From the NCBI RefSeq assembly GCF_004771005.1, contig NZ_RQHV01000052.1:1-64000 (forward strand): DNA of 64,000 nt, written 5' to 3'. Position 1 is the first letter of the stretch. Each line of letters starts with the position of its first letter. The notes under the pieces are model-generated. The model saw only the letters and a program-made list of their open reading frames with translations, did not search any database and was not told the DNA's origin. The translations under genes and the position numbers were made by a program. Positions 1 to 9,061 of the stretch are shown here, in pieces. The DNA comes from Leptospira ilyithenensis (GTDB lineage Bacteria > Spirochaetota > Leptospiria > Leptospirales > Leptospiraceae).

Positions 1-20
1 CTTTGTCGTATAAAGTTGGG

Positions 21-53
21 AAAGCCTTTGGTCGTAAGATCGGAGGCTTTTTT
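21..53 (+). terminator. Rho-independent terminator, copy 1
   Basis: A 13-bp stem (aaagcctttggtc with gatcggaggcttt, counting G-U pairs) closes on a GTAA loop and is followed by a T-run. It probably ends a transcript entering from left of the window. A near-identical copy lies at 489-521 and a diverged one at about 218-244. Each is preceded by gtcgtata (5-12, 193-200, 471-478), so this small unit has been duplicated. I see no RNA gene attached to it in the window. Confidence 0.7.
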
Positions 54-279
54 GTTTTAGGCGGATAAATGCTAACGCTTCGCTTACCGCATTTTCCCGC
101 TTCCTATGGGTCACGCATCAGGTCGCGAGCTCGCAGTCGCAAGCCAATGCTGCTTTGTGCTCCGCTGGCATTGACCATTGAATGTATTCACTGTCGTATA
201 TTAGTTGAATGAGTAAGAAGCTCGGATCGTTAAGGTTCGGGCTTTCTTTATGTACGGAATGTATTTTCGAATTGGATCA

Positions 280-376
280 GTAACCTTTTGCGGAATACGT
301 TCCCAACGGAAGCGAAGCCCACGAGGGCGTAGCGCGCGAATCGGGACATGGACGTCCCGTGAGCAGGAGTTGGGAA
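280..376. repeat. Inverted-repeat intergenic element A, copy 1
   Basis: A sequence of about 100 bp bounded by ttcccaac (300-307) and its complement gttgggaa (369-376), with an inner stem gggac/gtccc. It matches 9703-9797 closely and the fragment near 33775-33830 more loosely. It is more GC-rich than its surroundings. The form suggests a palindromic REP- or MITE-like element; no transposase is attached. Confidence 0.7.
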
Positions 377-488
377 GGGATGGAGCTTTGGCTTTCCCTA
401 ATTTGTTAAAGGATTAGGAAAGTGAAAAGGAGGGAAGAGGTGGTGAAGATCAGCAAGCAAGAAATACTTTGTCGTATAACATGTTGGA

Positions 489-521
489 AAAGCCTTTGGT
501 CGTAAGATCGGAGGCTTTTTT
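489..521 (+). terminator. Rho-independent terminator, copy 2
   Basis: Almost the same hairpin and T-run as at 21-53, inside a direct repeat of about 60 bp (1-58 and 467-527). No gene lies between the two copies, so it may now only insulate hsdR from upstream transcription. The rest of 1-793 holds a third weaker hairpin (218-244), the inverted-repeat element at 280-376 and AT-rich sequence before hsdR. I see no coding region there. Confidence 0.65.
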
Positions 522-793
522 GTTTCCAGAGGGGGGAGCTAAATAATTCGAATAAAAAGCGCGAAGGTTTATTTGAATATAAATTTTAATTAGATTAGAA
601 TAATTTGTCCGACGGATAATTTAAAATAATTCATTGTAGTAAGGATCGGTGGTTTTAGGTGAATGTAATTGAATTCACTTAACATTTGCTTTTTGTTATT
701 TAAATAAAATCAAATCAATTGACTTTATAGTAAAGTTTGTAAGAGTTAAGCGAAAATTAGTAACTTTAGAATAATTCTAGTTTGGAAAATTAA

Positions 794-3757
794 ATGGTCA
801 CTGAGTTAGATATCGAACATAAGCTAATTGAAAAACTTGGTGATTTAAAATATACATATAGACCAGAAATTCGAAATAAGGAAACTCTTGAGCAGAACTT
901 CCGAAGACATTTCGAAGAATTAAATAAAGTCAATTTAACTGACTCCGAATTTGCCCGCCTTAGGGATGAGATCGTCAATGCTGACGTTTACTTTTCTTCA
1001 AAACTACTTAGAGAAAGAAATACCTTTGAGAGAGAGGACGGAACCCCACTTCATTATACTCTTGTAAATCTCAATGATTGGTGCAAAAATAATTTTGAGG
1101 TCATCAATCAGTTTAGAATCAACACAGAAAAAAGTTATCATCGGTATGATGTTATAATATTGTTAAATGGAATTCCGATCACTCAGATTGAACTCAAAAC
1201 TTTGGAAATCAGTCCACGAAGAGCCATGCAACAGATTGTTGACTATAAAAATGATCCCGGTAACGGGTATACGAATTCTCTTCTTTGTTTTATTCAATTA
1301 TTCATCGTTAGTAATCAATCAAACACATACTATTTTGCAAATAATCAGAACCAACATTTTAGTTTTGATGCGGATGAACGTTTTTTACCTATCTATCAAT
1401 TTGCGACAGAAGATAATAAAAAAGTTACTCACTTAAATGAATTTGCACAAAAATTCCTGCCTAAATGCACATTGGCCCAACTCATTAGTCGTTATATGGT
1501 TCTGGTTGCAAGTGAACAAAAATTGATGGTCATGCGTCCATACCAAATCTATGCGGTGAAAGCGATTGTGGATTGCATCGAGCAGAACCGAGGAAACGGA
1601 TACATTTGGCATACTACGGGTAGTGGAAAAACACTTACTTCTTTCAAAGCCTCTACTTTGTTAAAAGATAATCCTAACATTGAAAAATGTTTATTTGTGG
1701 TGGATCGTAAGGATTTGGATCGGCAGACGAGGGAAGAATTTAATAAATTCCAAGATGGTTGTGTTGAGGAAAACACAAATACAGAAACATTAGTTAAACG
1801 ACTTCTTTCTACAGACTATGCGGATAAAGTGATAGTAACTACCATTCAAAAATTGGGTCTTGCTCTTGATGGGACACAAAGAAACAACTATAAAGAAAGA
1901 TTGGAGCCATTCCGCGACAAACGTATTGTATTTATTTTTGATGAATGCCATCGGTCTCAGTTTGGTGAAAATCACAGTGCGATTAAAGATTTTTTCCCCA
2001 AGGCGCAATTGTTTGGGTTTACGGGGACACCTATTTTTAGTGAAAATTCCAGTTACTTGCAGGTGCAAGGGGATCAGGCTTCTTATATTACAACGGAGGA
2101 TGTGTTTCAAAAAAGGCTTCATGCGTATACGATCACGCATGCGATTGATGATAGAAACGTATTGCGCTTTCATGTAGATTATTTTAAAGAAGAATTGAGA
2201 GGGCAAAAAGGCGTAAAAGTAACAGATGCAGCTGCCTGGAAGGCTGTTGTTGAGGCTATCTTAGAAAAACACGATACAGCAACTCACAATAGAAGGTTTA
2301 ATGCAATTTTCGCAACAGCTTCCATCAATGAGGCAATTGCATACTATGGGCTTTTTAAGGAGATCCAGAGTCAAAAAAAAGTGGAGGATGAAAATTACTC
2401 CCCTCTTCTAGTTTCTTGTGTCTTTTCGCCTCCAGCGGAAGGGAATAGAGACGTCCAGCAAATCCAAGAAGATTTACCTCAAGAGAAAGAGGATAATAAG
2501 GAGGCACCAGAAGAAAAGAAGGCCGCCTTACTTGCGATTATTTCGGATTACAACAAACAATACGACACCAATCACAAAATGGGTGATTTTGATTTGTACT
2601 ACCAAGATGTTCAGAAGAGAATCAAAGATCAAAAATACTCTAACAAAGATTATCCGCGTCACAATAAAATTGACGTTGTGATTGTTGTGGATATGTTGCT
2701 TACAGGTTTTGACTCTCAATACCTAAATACTCTGTATGTTGATAAAAACTTACGATACCACGGACTCATCCAGGCCTTTTCTCGAACCAATCGAATACTC
2801 AATGATACAAAACCTTATGGGAATGTATTGGATTTTAGAAACCAAAAGAATGCGGTCGATGATGCCATTGCCCTTTTTTCAGGAGAAGAGGCCAAACGAG
2901 CCAAAGAAATTTGGTTAGTTGATCCAGCGCCTGTCGTCATTACCAAGTTCGAAAATGCAGTTTCTAACTTGAATGAGTTTATGAAGTCGCAAGGTTTGTC
3001 TTTTGCACCGGAACAGGTAAATAATTTGCAGGGGAATGAGGCAAGAAGTCAATTCATCAATCTTTTCAAAGAAGTGCAAAGAATCAAAACACAACTGGAT
3101 CAATATACCGATATTTCCCATGAACAAACGGAAGCCATTGAAAAAGTGATTTCGCAGGATACACTTCGTGGTTTCCGGGGGGTATATTTAGATACTGCGC
3201 AGAGGTTCAAAGTTGAACAAAGACCTAACGAACTGGAGACGGTGATCCATCAATTGGATTTTGAATTTGTCCTTTTTGCATCTGCTATCATCGACTATGA
3301 TTACATCATGGGGCTGATTGCAAGATACACACAAAAAACATCCAAACAAAAAATGAGTAGGGAGCAGCTCGTTGGTCTACTTTCTTCTAGCTCCAATTTG
3401 ATGGAAGAACGTGACGAAATCATTGAATATATCGGAACTTTAAAAGCGGGCGAGCCTCTGAGCGAAGAGGAAATTCGAAAAGGATACATCCAATTTAAAG
3501 CAAACAAATTCCAGAACCAACTGGCAAGGACTGCAAAAGATCACGAACTAGAACCAGCCGCCTTACAAGGATTTGTAAAATCCATTATGGATCGGATGAT
3601 TTTTGATGCGGAAGTTTTGAGTGATTTGATGGCTCCTTTTGAGTTGGGTTGGAAAGAAAGAACTAAAAAGGAGCTGGCACTTATGGAAGACCTGGTTCCT
3701 TTGCTAAAGAAGTTAGCCCAAGGAAGAGAGATATCGGGACTCTCTGTGTATGAGTAG
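794..3757 (+). CDS. hsdR: Type I restriction enzyme, R (motor/nuclease) subunit
   Basis: This subunit pumps and cuts unmethylated DNA as part of the HsdR2M2S complex. The N-terminal nuclease domain shows the PD-(D/E)xK-like YDVIILLNG...IELKT core, with ELK near residues 132-135. The superfamily 2 helicase motor follows: Walker A HTTGSGKT near 274-281, a DECHRSQ box at about 383, FGFTGTPIF as motif III and QAFSRTNR near motif VI. At 987 aa it is full length. The ATG has only a weak GGAAA site 5' of it. The C-terminal helical region presumably docks on HsdM. It is the first gene of the restriction island and lies about 95 bp before fic. I see no frame damage, so the subunit looks functional. 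Confidence 0.95.
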   Translation: MVTELDIEHKLIEKLGDLKYTYRPEIRNKETLEQNFRRHFEELNKVNLTDSEFARLRDEIVNADVYFSSKLLRERNTFEREDGTPLHYTLVNLNDWCKNNFEVINQFRINTEKSYHRYDVIILLNGIPITQIELKTLEISPRRAMQQIVDYKNDPGNGYTNSLLCFIQLFIVSNQSNTYYFANNQNQHFSFDADERFLPIYQFATEDNKKVTHLNEFAQKFLPKCTLAQLISRYMVLVASEQKLMVMRPYQIYAVKAIVDCIEQNRGNGYIWHTTGSGKTLTSFKASTLLKDNPNIEKCLFVVDRKDLDRQTREEFNKFQDGCVEENTNTETLVKRLLSTDYADKVIVTTIQKLGLALDGTQRNNYKERLEPFRDKRIVFIFDECHRSQFGENHSAIKDFFPKAQLFGFTGTPIFSENSSYLQVQGDQASYITTEDVFQKRLHAYTITHAIDDRNVLRFHVDYFKEELRGQKGVKVTDAAAWKAVVEAILEKHDTATHNRRFNAIFATASINEAIAYYGLFKEIQSQKKVEDENYSPLLVSCVFSPPAEGNRDVQQIQEDLPQEKEDNKEAPEEKKAALLAIISDYNKQYDTNHKMGDFDLYYQDVQKRIKDQKYSNKDYPRHNKIDVVIVVDMLLTGFDSQYLNTLYVDKNLRYHGLIQAFSRTNRILNDTKPYGNVLDFRNQKNAVDDAIALFSGEEAKRAKEIWLVDPAPVVITKFENAVSNLNEFMKSQGLSFAPEQVNNLQGNEARSQFINLFKEVQRIKTQLDQYTDISHEQTEAIEKVISQDTLRGFRGVYLDTAQRFKVEQRPNELETVIHQLDFEFVLFASAIIDYDYIMGLIARYTQKTSKQKMSREQLVGLLSSSSNLMEERDEIIEYIGTLKAGEPLSEEEIRKGYIQFKANKFQNQLARTAKDHELEPAALQGFVKSIMDRMIFDAEVLSDLMAPFELGWKERTKKELALMEDLVPLLKKLAQGREISGLSVYE

Positions 3758-3851
3758 GAATACCGAATATGCATAGAAAAAAGGGAAAATTATACAGAAT
3801 CTGTTTGATATGTATAGAAAACGATGTTTTTTATACATATAGGGGTTTCTT

Positions 3852-4922
3852 GTGAATGCAGGTTTTGTTTTAGAAAAGTTACCTCCGTCCTTCGAATTAG
3901 AGACCAAGGCAGTTCTTCGGAAAGTGCCATCAGCCCAGAGATACTTAGCAGAATTGAAAGGAGTTTCCTCTAGCATTCCGAACCAGACCATTTTGATCAA
4001 TGCTCTCTCCTTACAAGAGGCTAAGGATAGTTCCGCTGTAGAAAATATCATCACCACAGACGACGAACTTTTCAAAGAAGAATTATTTCCCGAGGAGACG
4101 AACCACCCGGCGGCAAAAGAAGTCGGGAACTATGCGACTGCTCTTCGAAAAGGATTTGCTCTCGTCAAAGAATCCAAACTTTTAACTGGAAATCATGTTT
4201 TGGAAATCCAAGAAATCTTGGAAAAAAATAAGGCAGGCTATCGAAAATTACCTGGAACGGATCTCAAAAACCAACTGACAGGAGAAGTGGTTTATACACC
4301 ACCTCAAAGGTTGGATGAGATCGAAATCTTTATGAAAAATTTAGAGGCTTATATCAATGATGACAGTCTGTCCGAGGTGGATGATTTAATCAAAATGGCT
4401 GTGATTCATTATCAATTTGAAAGCATACATCCGTTTTACGATGGAAATGGAAGGACAGGAAGGATCATTAATATTCTTTATCTTGTATTGAAGGATCTTC
4501 TTACGCTTCCTATCTTGTATTTGAGTCGTTATATTATTAAAAATAAAATGCAATACTACGAACTCTTACAAGGTGTGAGAGACAAAAATGATTGGGAGTC
4601 TTGGATTTTATTTATACTCACTGGTGTAGAAGAAACTTCTAAACAAACCATCGAAACCATACAGTCCATCAAACTGGTGATGTTGGATTATAAACATAGA
4701 ATCCGCACCTCTTGTAAATTTTATAGCCAGGATCTTATAAATAATTTATTTTATCATCCCTATACAAAAATTGAATTTATTGAAAAGGATTTAGGAGTGA
4801 CTCGTCTTACTGCCGCTAAGTATCTAGAAGAACTTTGCAAACAGGGATTTCTCAAAAAACAAAAAATGGGACGAACCAATTACTATATCAATTTGGGACT
4901 CTTTCAGGTGTTAGCAAAGTGA
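3852..4922 (+). CDS. fic: Fic-domain enzyme (probable AMP-transferase)
   Basis: Fic enzymes attach a nucleotide phosphate, usually AMP, to a hydroxyl on a target protein. The signature HPFYDGNGRTGR spans residues 193-204. A class II inhibitory helix motif of the form [S/T]xxxE[G/N] is seen as SSAVEN at 60-65, so activity is probably self-restrained by Glu64. A winged-helix-like C-terminus (about 300-356, with TRLTAAKYLEELCKQGFL) fits the common Fic-wHTH layout. The start is GTG 3852, with AGGGG just upstream. The stop overlaps a GTG that opens a short HTH-like remnant. Fic genes are recurrent passengers in type I restriction loci; a role in defence here is inferred, and the target is unknown. 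Confidence 0.9.
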   Translation: MNAGFVLEKLPPSFELETKAVLRKVPSAQRYLAELKGVSSSIPNQTILINALSLQEAKDSSAVENIITTDDELFKEELFPEETNHPAAKEVGNYATALRKGFALVKESKLLTGNHVLEIQEILEKNKAGYRKLPGTDLKNQLTGEVVYTPPQRLDEIEIFMKNLEAYINDDSLSEVDDLIKMAVIHYQFESIHPFYDGNGRTGRIINILYLVLKDLLTLPILYLSRYIIKNKMQYYELLQGVRDKNDWESWILFILTGVEETSKQTIETIQSIKLVMLDYKHRIRTSCKFYSQDLINNLFYHPYTKIEFIEKDLGVTRLTAAKYLEELCKQGFLKKQKMGRTNYYINLGLFQVLAK

Positions 4923-5017
4923 GTAGGAATACTGCTGCCATCAATCCAAATTTGATCACTTGGGCACGGAAGGAGAAAGGCAAACTTTCTGTAACTTCGG
5001 TCGCTAAAAATATATGA
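4919..5017 (+). pseudogene. Remnant of HTH (XRE/ImmA-type) N-terminus
   Basis: A 32-codon frame starts at the GTG that overlaps the fic stop. It reads INPNLITWARKEKGKLSV then TSVAKNI. This resembles the opening helix-turn-helix of XRE/ImmA-IrrE proteins (the 'INPxxLxWARExxGxSxxEAAKKL' pattern known in that family). It stops at 5015-5017, about where the second helix should continue. A one-base shift gives an open frame running into hsdS. I read it as the stub of a deleted regulator, not a gene. Confidence 0.4.
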
Positions 5018-5048
5018 AAAGATTGATTGGCCTGTTAGGTGGCATTGT

Positions 5049-6248
5049 ATGAAACAAAAAGAAAAAATATCCCAAAAACAAAAAGTGCCTGATTTGCGGT
5101 TTCCTGAGTTTAAGGATGCGAGGGAATGGGAGGAGGTTAGCGGAGATTTTCTTTTTGCTTCAATTACAAATAAAAATCATGATTCAAATTTGCCTATACT
5201 TGCTATTACACAAGAGTATGGAGCAATCCCGCGTCATCTAATTGATTATCAAATTTCAGTCACAGAAAAGAGTATCGAGAGCTACAAGGTTGTCGAACCT
5301 GGTGACTTTATTATAAGTTTGCGATCATTCCAAGGTGGAATTGAGTATTCGAATTACCTGGGGATATGTAGTCCAGCTTACATTATACTAAGAAAAATTA
5401 AACCATTATACGATCACTTCTATAGGCATTTTTTTAAGACACCTAAGTATATTCAAGGACTGAATAAAAATATCGAAGGGATTCGTGATGGTAAAATGGT
5501 TAGCTTCAAGCAGTTTTCTGAATTGCATATTCCATTCCCCGCCTTCCCCGAGCAACAAAAAATCGCCGATTGCCTTTCCTTGTTAGATGAAGTGATCTCA
5601 CTCGAATCCCGAAAATTAAAGTCGCTTCAGTCGTATAAGAAAGGTTTATTGCAAAAGTTGTTTCCTGCAGAAGGGGAAACAGTTCCTGAATTGCGGTTTC
5701 CAGAGTTTCAAGATGCAGGGGAATGGGAGAAGAGGAAGTTAGGGGAGGTGTGTGTCATGAAGGCAGGTCAGTTCGTCTCTGCAACGGAGATTAAAGAATT
5801 TTTTATCGAAGGTCTTTTTCCTTGCTATGGTGGAAATGGAATACGAGGATTTACTAAGACTTATACACATGATGGTTCTTATAGTTTAGTAGGAAGACAA
5901 GGTGCCTTGTGTGGAAATGTTAACTATGTAAAAGGTAAATTCCATGCAACGGAACATGCATTGGTGTGTGTTCCTGGCTTAGGCATTAATAATTTATGGT
6001 TATATTATCAGCTATTTAAAATGAATCTAAATCAATATGCTACCGGACAAGCTCAGCCAGGACTATCCGTGGATAATCTTGTAAAAATTTCAGTTTTTTC
6101 TCCGACAAACATACTTGAACAACAAAAGATCGCCGATTGTCTTTCTTCTTTGGATGCATTGATCCAAGAGCAGTCGCAGAAATTGGAAGGGTTGAAGTCA
6201 CATAAGCAGGGTTTGTTGCAGGGTTTGTTCCCGGTGATGGGGGAGTGA
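5049..6248 (+). CDS. hsdS: Type I restriction enzyme, S (specificity) subunit
   Basis: HsdS chooses the split target sequence for methylation and cutting. The 399-aa protein has the classic two-fold plan: a target-recognition domain (about 20-160), a conserved helix EQQKIADCLSLLDEVI (about 174-190), a spacer ending KKGLLQKLFP, a second recognition domain (about 215-355) and a second helix EQQKIADCLSSLDALI. The motif LRFPEF occurs at the head of both halves, and the repeat is visible at DNA level. The ATG at 5049 has aggtgg 8 nt upstream. The two recognition halves differ strongly from each other, as expected for a bipartite asymmetric site. The prrC-like gene starts 4 nt after the stop, so the two are probably co-translated. 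Confidence 0.93.
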   Translation: MKQKEKISQKQKVPDLRFPEFKDAREWEEVSGDFLFASITNKNHDSNLPILAITQEYGAIPRHLIDYQISVTEKSIESYKVVEPGDFIISLRSFQGGIEYSNYLGICSPAYIILRKIKPLYDHFYRHFFKTPKYIQGLNKNIEGIRDGKMVSFKQFSELHIPFPAFPEQQKIADCLSLLDEVISLESRKLKSLQSYKKGLLQKLFPAEGETVPELRFPEFQDAGEWEKRKLGEVCVMKAGQFVSATEIKEFFIEGLFPCYGGNGIRGFTKTYTHDGSYSLVGRQGALCGNVNYVKGKFHATEHALVCVPGLGINNLWLYYQLFKMNLNQYATGQAQPGLSVDNLVKISVFSPTNILEQQKIADCLSSLDALIQEQSQKLEGLKSHKQGLLQGLFPVMGE

Positions 6249-6252
6249 GGGA

Positions 6253-7374
6253 ATGGATCATAAAGAACTTGCTCAAACATTAGTTCATTCTTCAGAAAAC
6301 ATCATTTTGATTTATGCTTTCAATTCTACTGGAAAGACAAGGCTATCGATTGCTTATAAGGATGAAACCAAGCGTGAGGATGGTAGCAATACTGGTGTCT
6401 ATTATAACGCGTTTAGTGAGGATTTATTTGTTTGGGATAATGACTCGGCAAATGAAGGGCGAAATGTTCAGTTAAAAGTGCAAAATAGCATATTCAATCG
6501 GTTCCATAGTTCACTCACTGAGGATCTAATTAGCGAAAATTTAAGAGCTTATTTACCAAAGTATAGATTTCGTTTTAATTTTAATGAAAATCCAGAACAA
6601 GGAATAGAATCTGTTTCTTTTTTCCCAATTCTACCGCAGAAAAAAAAAGACAATGAGGAAGAAATAAATCAAATTGAAATAGATGAGGAAGAGCCTGAGT
6701 TCCCGATAAAAATCTCTAGAGGCGAAGAAAGAATATTTGTCTGGTGCTTCGTATTAGCACTTTTTGAAATCGGAGAATTTTTCGACAATCAATCCGAATT
6801 TATTTTCATTGATGATCCCGTTTCGAGCTTAGATGAGCACAATATTTTTGTTACAGCAAATTTGATTTTTGAATTAATTCAAAATCATTTTAAAGAAAGG
6901 AAAGTAATCATCACCACTCACCACGCTGGGTTATATTCAATCTTGAATGATTGGCTAAAGAAAGGAGATCAAAAGCAAAAATTTGAAAATAAGTTTCAAA
7001 CATTGATACTTAGGCAGGACCCATCCGCAAATCTGAAAATTGTGAAAGATAATAAAGATACTTTTCTTTATCATCTCAAACTATTTCAATTGCTGAATGA
7101 AGCAAAAGTAAGTAACGAAGTATCGCCATTTCATTTCGCCTTATTGCGCCAGTTGCTAGAAAATGTATCCTCATTCCTTGGAAAGGGATATTTTAGCTAC
7201 GTTCTCGATAAAATTGAAATTGAAGATGTCAGTCAAACAGCAGATCGAGTGAATGCGCTTTCCCATAAGAAATTTTATACCGAAACATCATCCTTGCTAA
7301 ACAATGATGATCGACGTATATTTGATGAAATATTAAGTAAATTAAAAACAAAATTCGATTTTTCTATTAGTTAA
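6253..7374 (+). CDS. prrC: PrrC-like anticodon nuclease
   Basis: PrrC of E. coli is a latent nuclease held silent by a type I restriction enzyme. It cuts tRNA-Lys in the anticodon when a phage disables that enzyme. Here residues 20-30 read IYAFNSTGKTR, matching the E. coli Walker A region (LIYAFNGTGKTR). YYNAFSEDLFVWDND follows, also nearly as in PrrC. The ABC-type Walker B/D-loop is IDDPVSSLDE (about 186-195), preceded by the signature-like ISRGEE. The nuclease residues known as Arg320, Glu324 and His356 in E. coli correspond to Arg299, Glu303 (RQLLE) and His338 here. Length (373 aa) and the position directly after hsdS also fit. The tRNA actually cut is unknown. Confidence 0.9.
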   Translation: MDHKELAQTLVHSSENIILIYAFNSTGKTRLSIAYKDETKREDGSNTGVYYNAFSEDLFVWDNDSANEGRNVQLKVQNSIFNRFHSSLTEDLISENLRAYLPKYRFRFNFNENPEQGIESVSFFPILPQKKKDNEEEINQIEIDEEEPEFPIKISRGEERIFVWCFVLALFEIGEFFDNQSEFIFIDDPVSSLDEHNIFVTANLIFELIQNHFKERKVIITTHHAGLYSILNDWLKKGDQKQKFENKFQTLILRQDPSANLKIVKDNKDTFLYHLKLFQLLNEAKVSNEVSPFHFALLRQLLENVSSFLGKGYFSYVLDKIEIEDVSQTADRVNALSHKKFYTETSSLLNNDDRRIFDEILSKLKTKFDFSIS

Positions 7375-7422
7375 TGGAAAGAAACTCTAAAAGTTTTCAA
7401 TAAAAAGTAAATATTAACAACC

Positions 7423-9036
7423 ATGACAGAACCTCAACAAAATCAACTCGGCAAAACTCTTTGGAACATCGCAGACCAACTACGTGGTTCTATGAATGCG
7501 GATGACTTCCGCGATTATATGCTTTCGTTTTTATTTTTGCGTTACCTATCGGACAATTATGAGGCTGCAGCAAAAAAGGAATTGGGAAAGGATTACCCAA
7601 AACTAGAAGCAGGTGACAATAGCACTCCTTTGAATGTATGGTATGAGGCCAATCCCAAAGATACCAAAGATTTTGAAAAACAAATGCGCCGAAAACTCCA
7701 CTATGTAGTGGAACCTCAATTTTTATGGAGCCATATTGGGGAACTAGCCCGCACGCAAAACAAGGATTTGTTAAAAACATTACAGGCTGGCTTTAAATAC
7801 ATTGAAGAAGAATCGTTTGCGAGTGCCTTCCAGGGACTATTTTCTGAAATCAATCTTAGTTCTGAAAAACTTGGGCGAACCTACGATGAAAGAAATAAAA
7901 AACTTTGTGTCATCATTACAAAAATAGCAGAAGGAATCAGGCAGTTTTCTTCCGACTTGGATATCTTAGGTGATGCTTACGAGTATTTGATCGGGCAGTT
8001 TGCTGCAGGCTCGGGAAAAAAAGCGGGAGAGTTTTATACACCACAACAAATATCCAGTATTCTTTCTGCCATTGTCACTCTGGACAGCCAAGATCCAAGC
8101 ACGGGTAAAAAGAAAAAACTAGAGAACGTTTTGGACTTTGCCTGCGGTTCCGGTTCCTTATTATTAAATGTGCGAAACCAAATTCTAAAAGAAGAAGGTA
8201 GTATTGGAAAGATATTCGGACAAGAAAAAAACATCACTACCTTCAACTTGGCAAGAATGAATATGCTCCTCCATGGGGTGAAAGATACTGAATTTGAAAT
8301 CCACCATGGCGATTCTTTGTTAAACGACTGGGAATTACTGAATAACCCAAATCCGGCAAAGAAGATGCATTTCGATGCCATTGTGGCCAACCCTCCGTTT
8401 AGTCTGCGATGGGAGCCATCTGAGTCGTTAGGGGAAGATTTTCGGTATAAGAGCTATGGTCTTGCACCGAAATCGGCGGCAGACTTTGCCTTTTTACTCC
8501 ACGGGTTTCATTTTCTAAGCGATGAAGGCACCATGGCCATCATCCTTCCGCATGGGGTTCTTTTTCGAGGAGGTGCGGAAGAAAAAATCCGTACCAAACT
8601 CATACAAGATTCGCATATTGATACTGTGATTGGTTTACCAGCTAACTTATTCTATTCGACTGGAATTCCTGTTTGTATCCTCGTTTTGAAAAAATGTAAA
8701 AAATTTGATGATATTTTGTTTATCAATGCGAGCGAATATTTTGATAAGGGTAAACGGCAAAATCAACTTTCGTTAGAACATATTGAAAAGATAGTTTCGA
8801 CCTACCAATTCCGAAAAGAAGAAGATAAGTATTCGCGTCGTGTAGGAATGAAGGAAATTGAAAAGAACGATTATAATTTAAATATTTCTCGTTATATCAG
8901 CACTGCAAAGACAGATGAAGCCATTGAACTTGATCAGGTACATGCGGAACTTGTGGAGCTCGAAAAAAAGATTCTTGAGGCAAAGAAGAAACACAATGGA
9001 TTTTTGAAGGAGTTGGGATTGGACGAGTTGCCGTAG
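7423..9036 (+). CDS. hsdM: Type I restriction enzyme, M (methyltransferase) subunit
   Basis: An N6-adenine methyltransferase that with HsdS protects host sites. An N-terminal helical domain (1-140) is followed by the Rossmann methylase. The S-adenosylmethionine motif DFACGSGSLLL starts at Asp238 and the catalytic NPPF is at 323-326. The C-terminal helices that bind HsdS run from about 480. The 537-aa length is normal. The start is 48 nt after the prrC stop with no strong ribosome site visible. Placing hsdM last, behind fic, hsdS and prrC, differs from the common hsdM-hsdS-hsdR order. An earlier annotator could miss that all five genes form one unit. Confidence 0.95.
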   Translation: MTEPQQNQLGKTLWNIADQLRGSMNADDFRDYMLSFLFLRYLSDNYEAAAKKELGKDYPKLEAGDNSTPLNVWYEANPKDTKDFEKQMRRKLHYVVEPQFLWSHIGELARTQNKDLLKTLQAGFKYIEEESFASAFQGLFSEINLSSEKLGRTYDERNKKLCVIITKIAEGIRQFSSDLDILGDAYEYLIGQFAAGSGKKAGEFYTPQQISSILSAIVTLDSQDPSTGKKKKLENVLDFACGSGSLLLNVRNQILKEEGSIGKIFGQEKNITTFNLARMNMLLHGVKDTEFEIHHGDSLLNDWELLNNPNPAKKMHFDAIVANPPFSLRWEPSESLGEDFRYKSYGLAPKSAADFAFLLHGFHFLSDEGTMAIILPHGVLFRGGAEEKIRTKLIQDSHIDTVIGLPANLFYSTGIPVCILVLKKCKKFDDILFINASEYFDKGKRQNQLSLEHIEKIVSTYQFRKEEDKYSRRVGMKEIEKNDYNLNISRYISTAKTDEAIELDQVHAELVELEKKILEAKKKHNGFLKELGLDELP

Positions 9037-9061
9037 GGGAATTTATTTTTGTTACAATAGA

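Noticed and set aside
6040..6280. Minus-strand ORFs opposite the hsdS end
   Set aside because: They are opposite-strand shadows of the conserved hsdS helix region.
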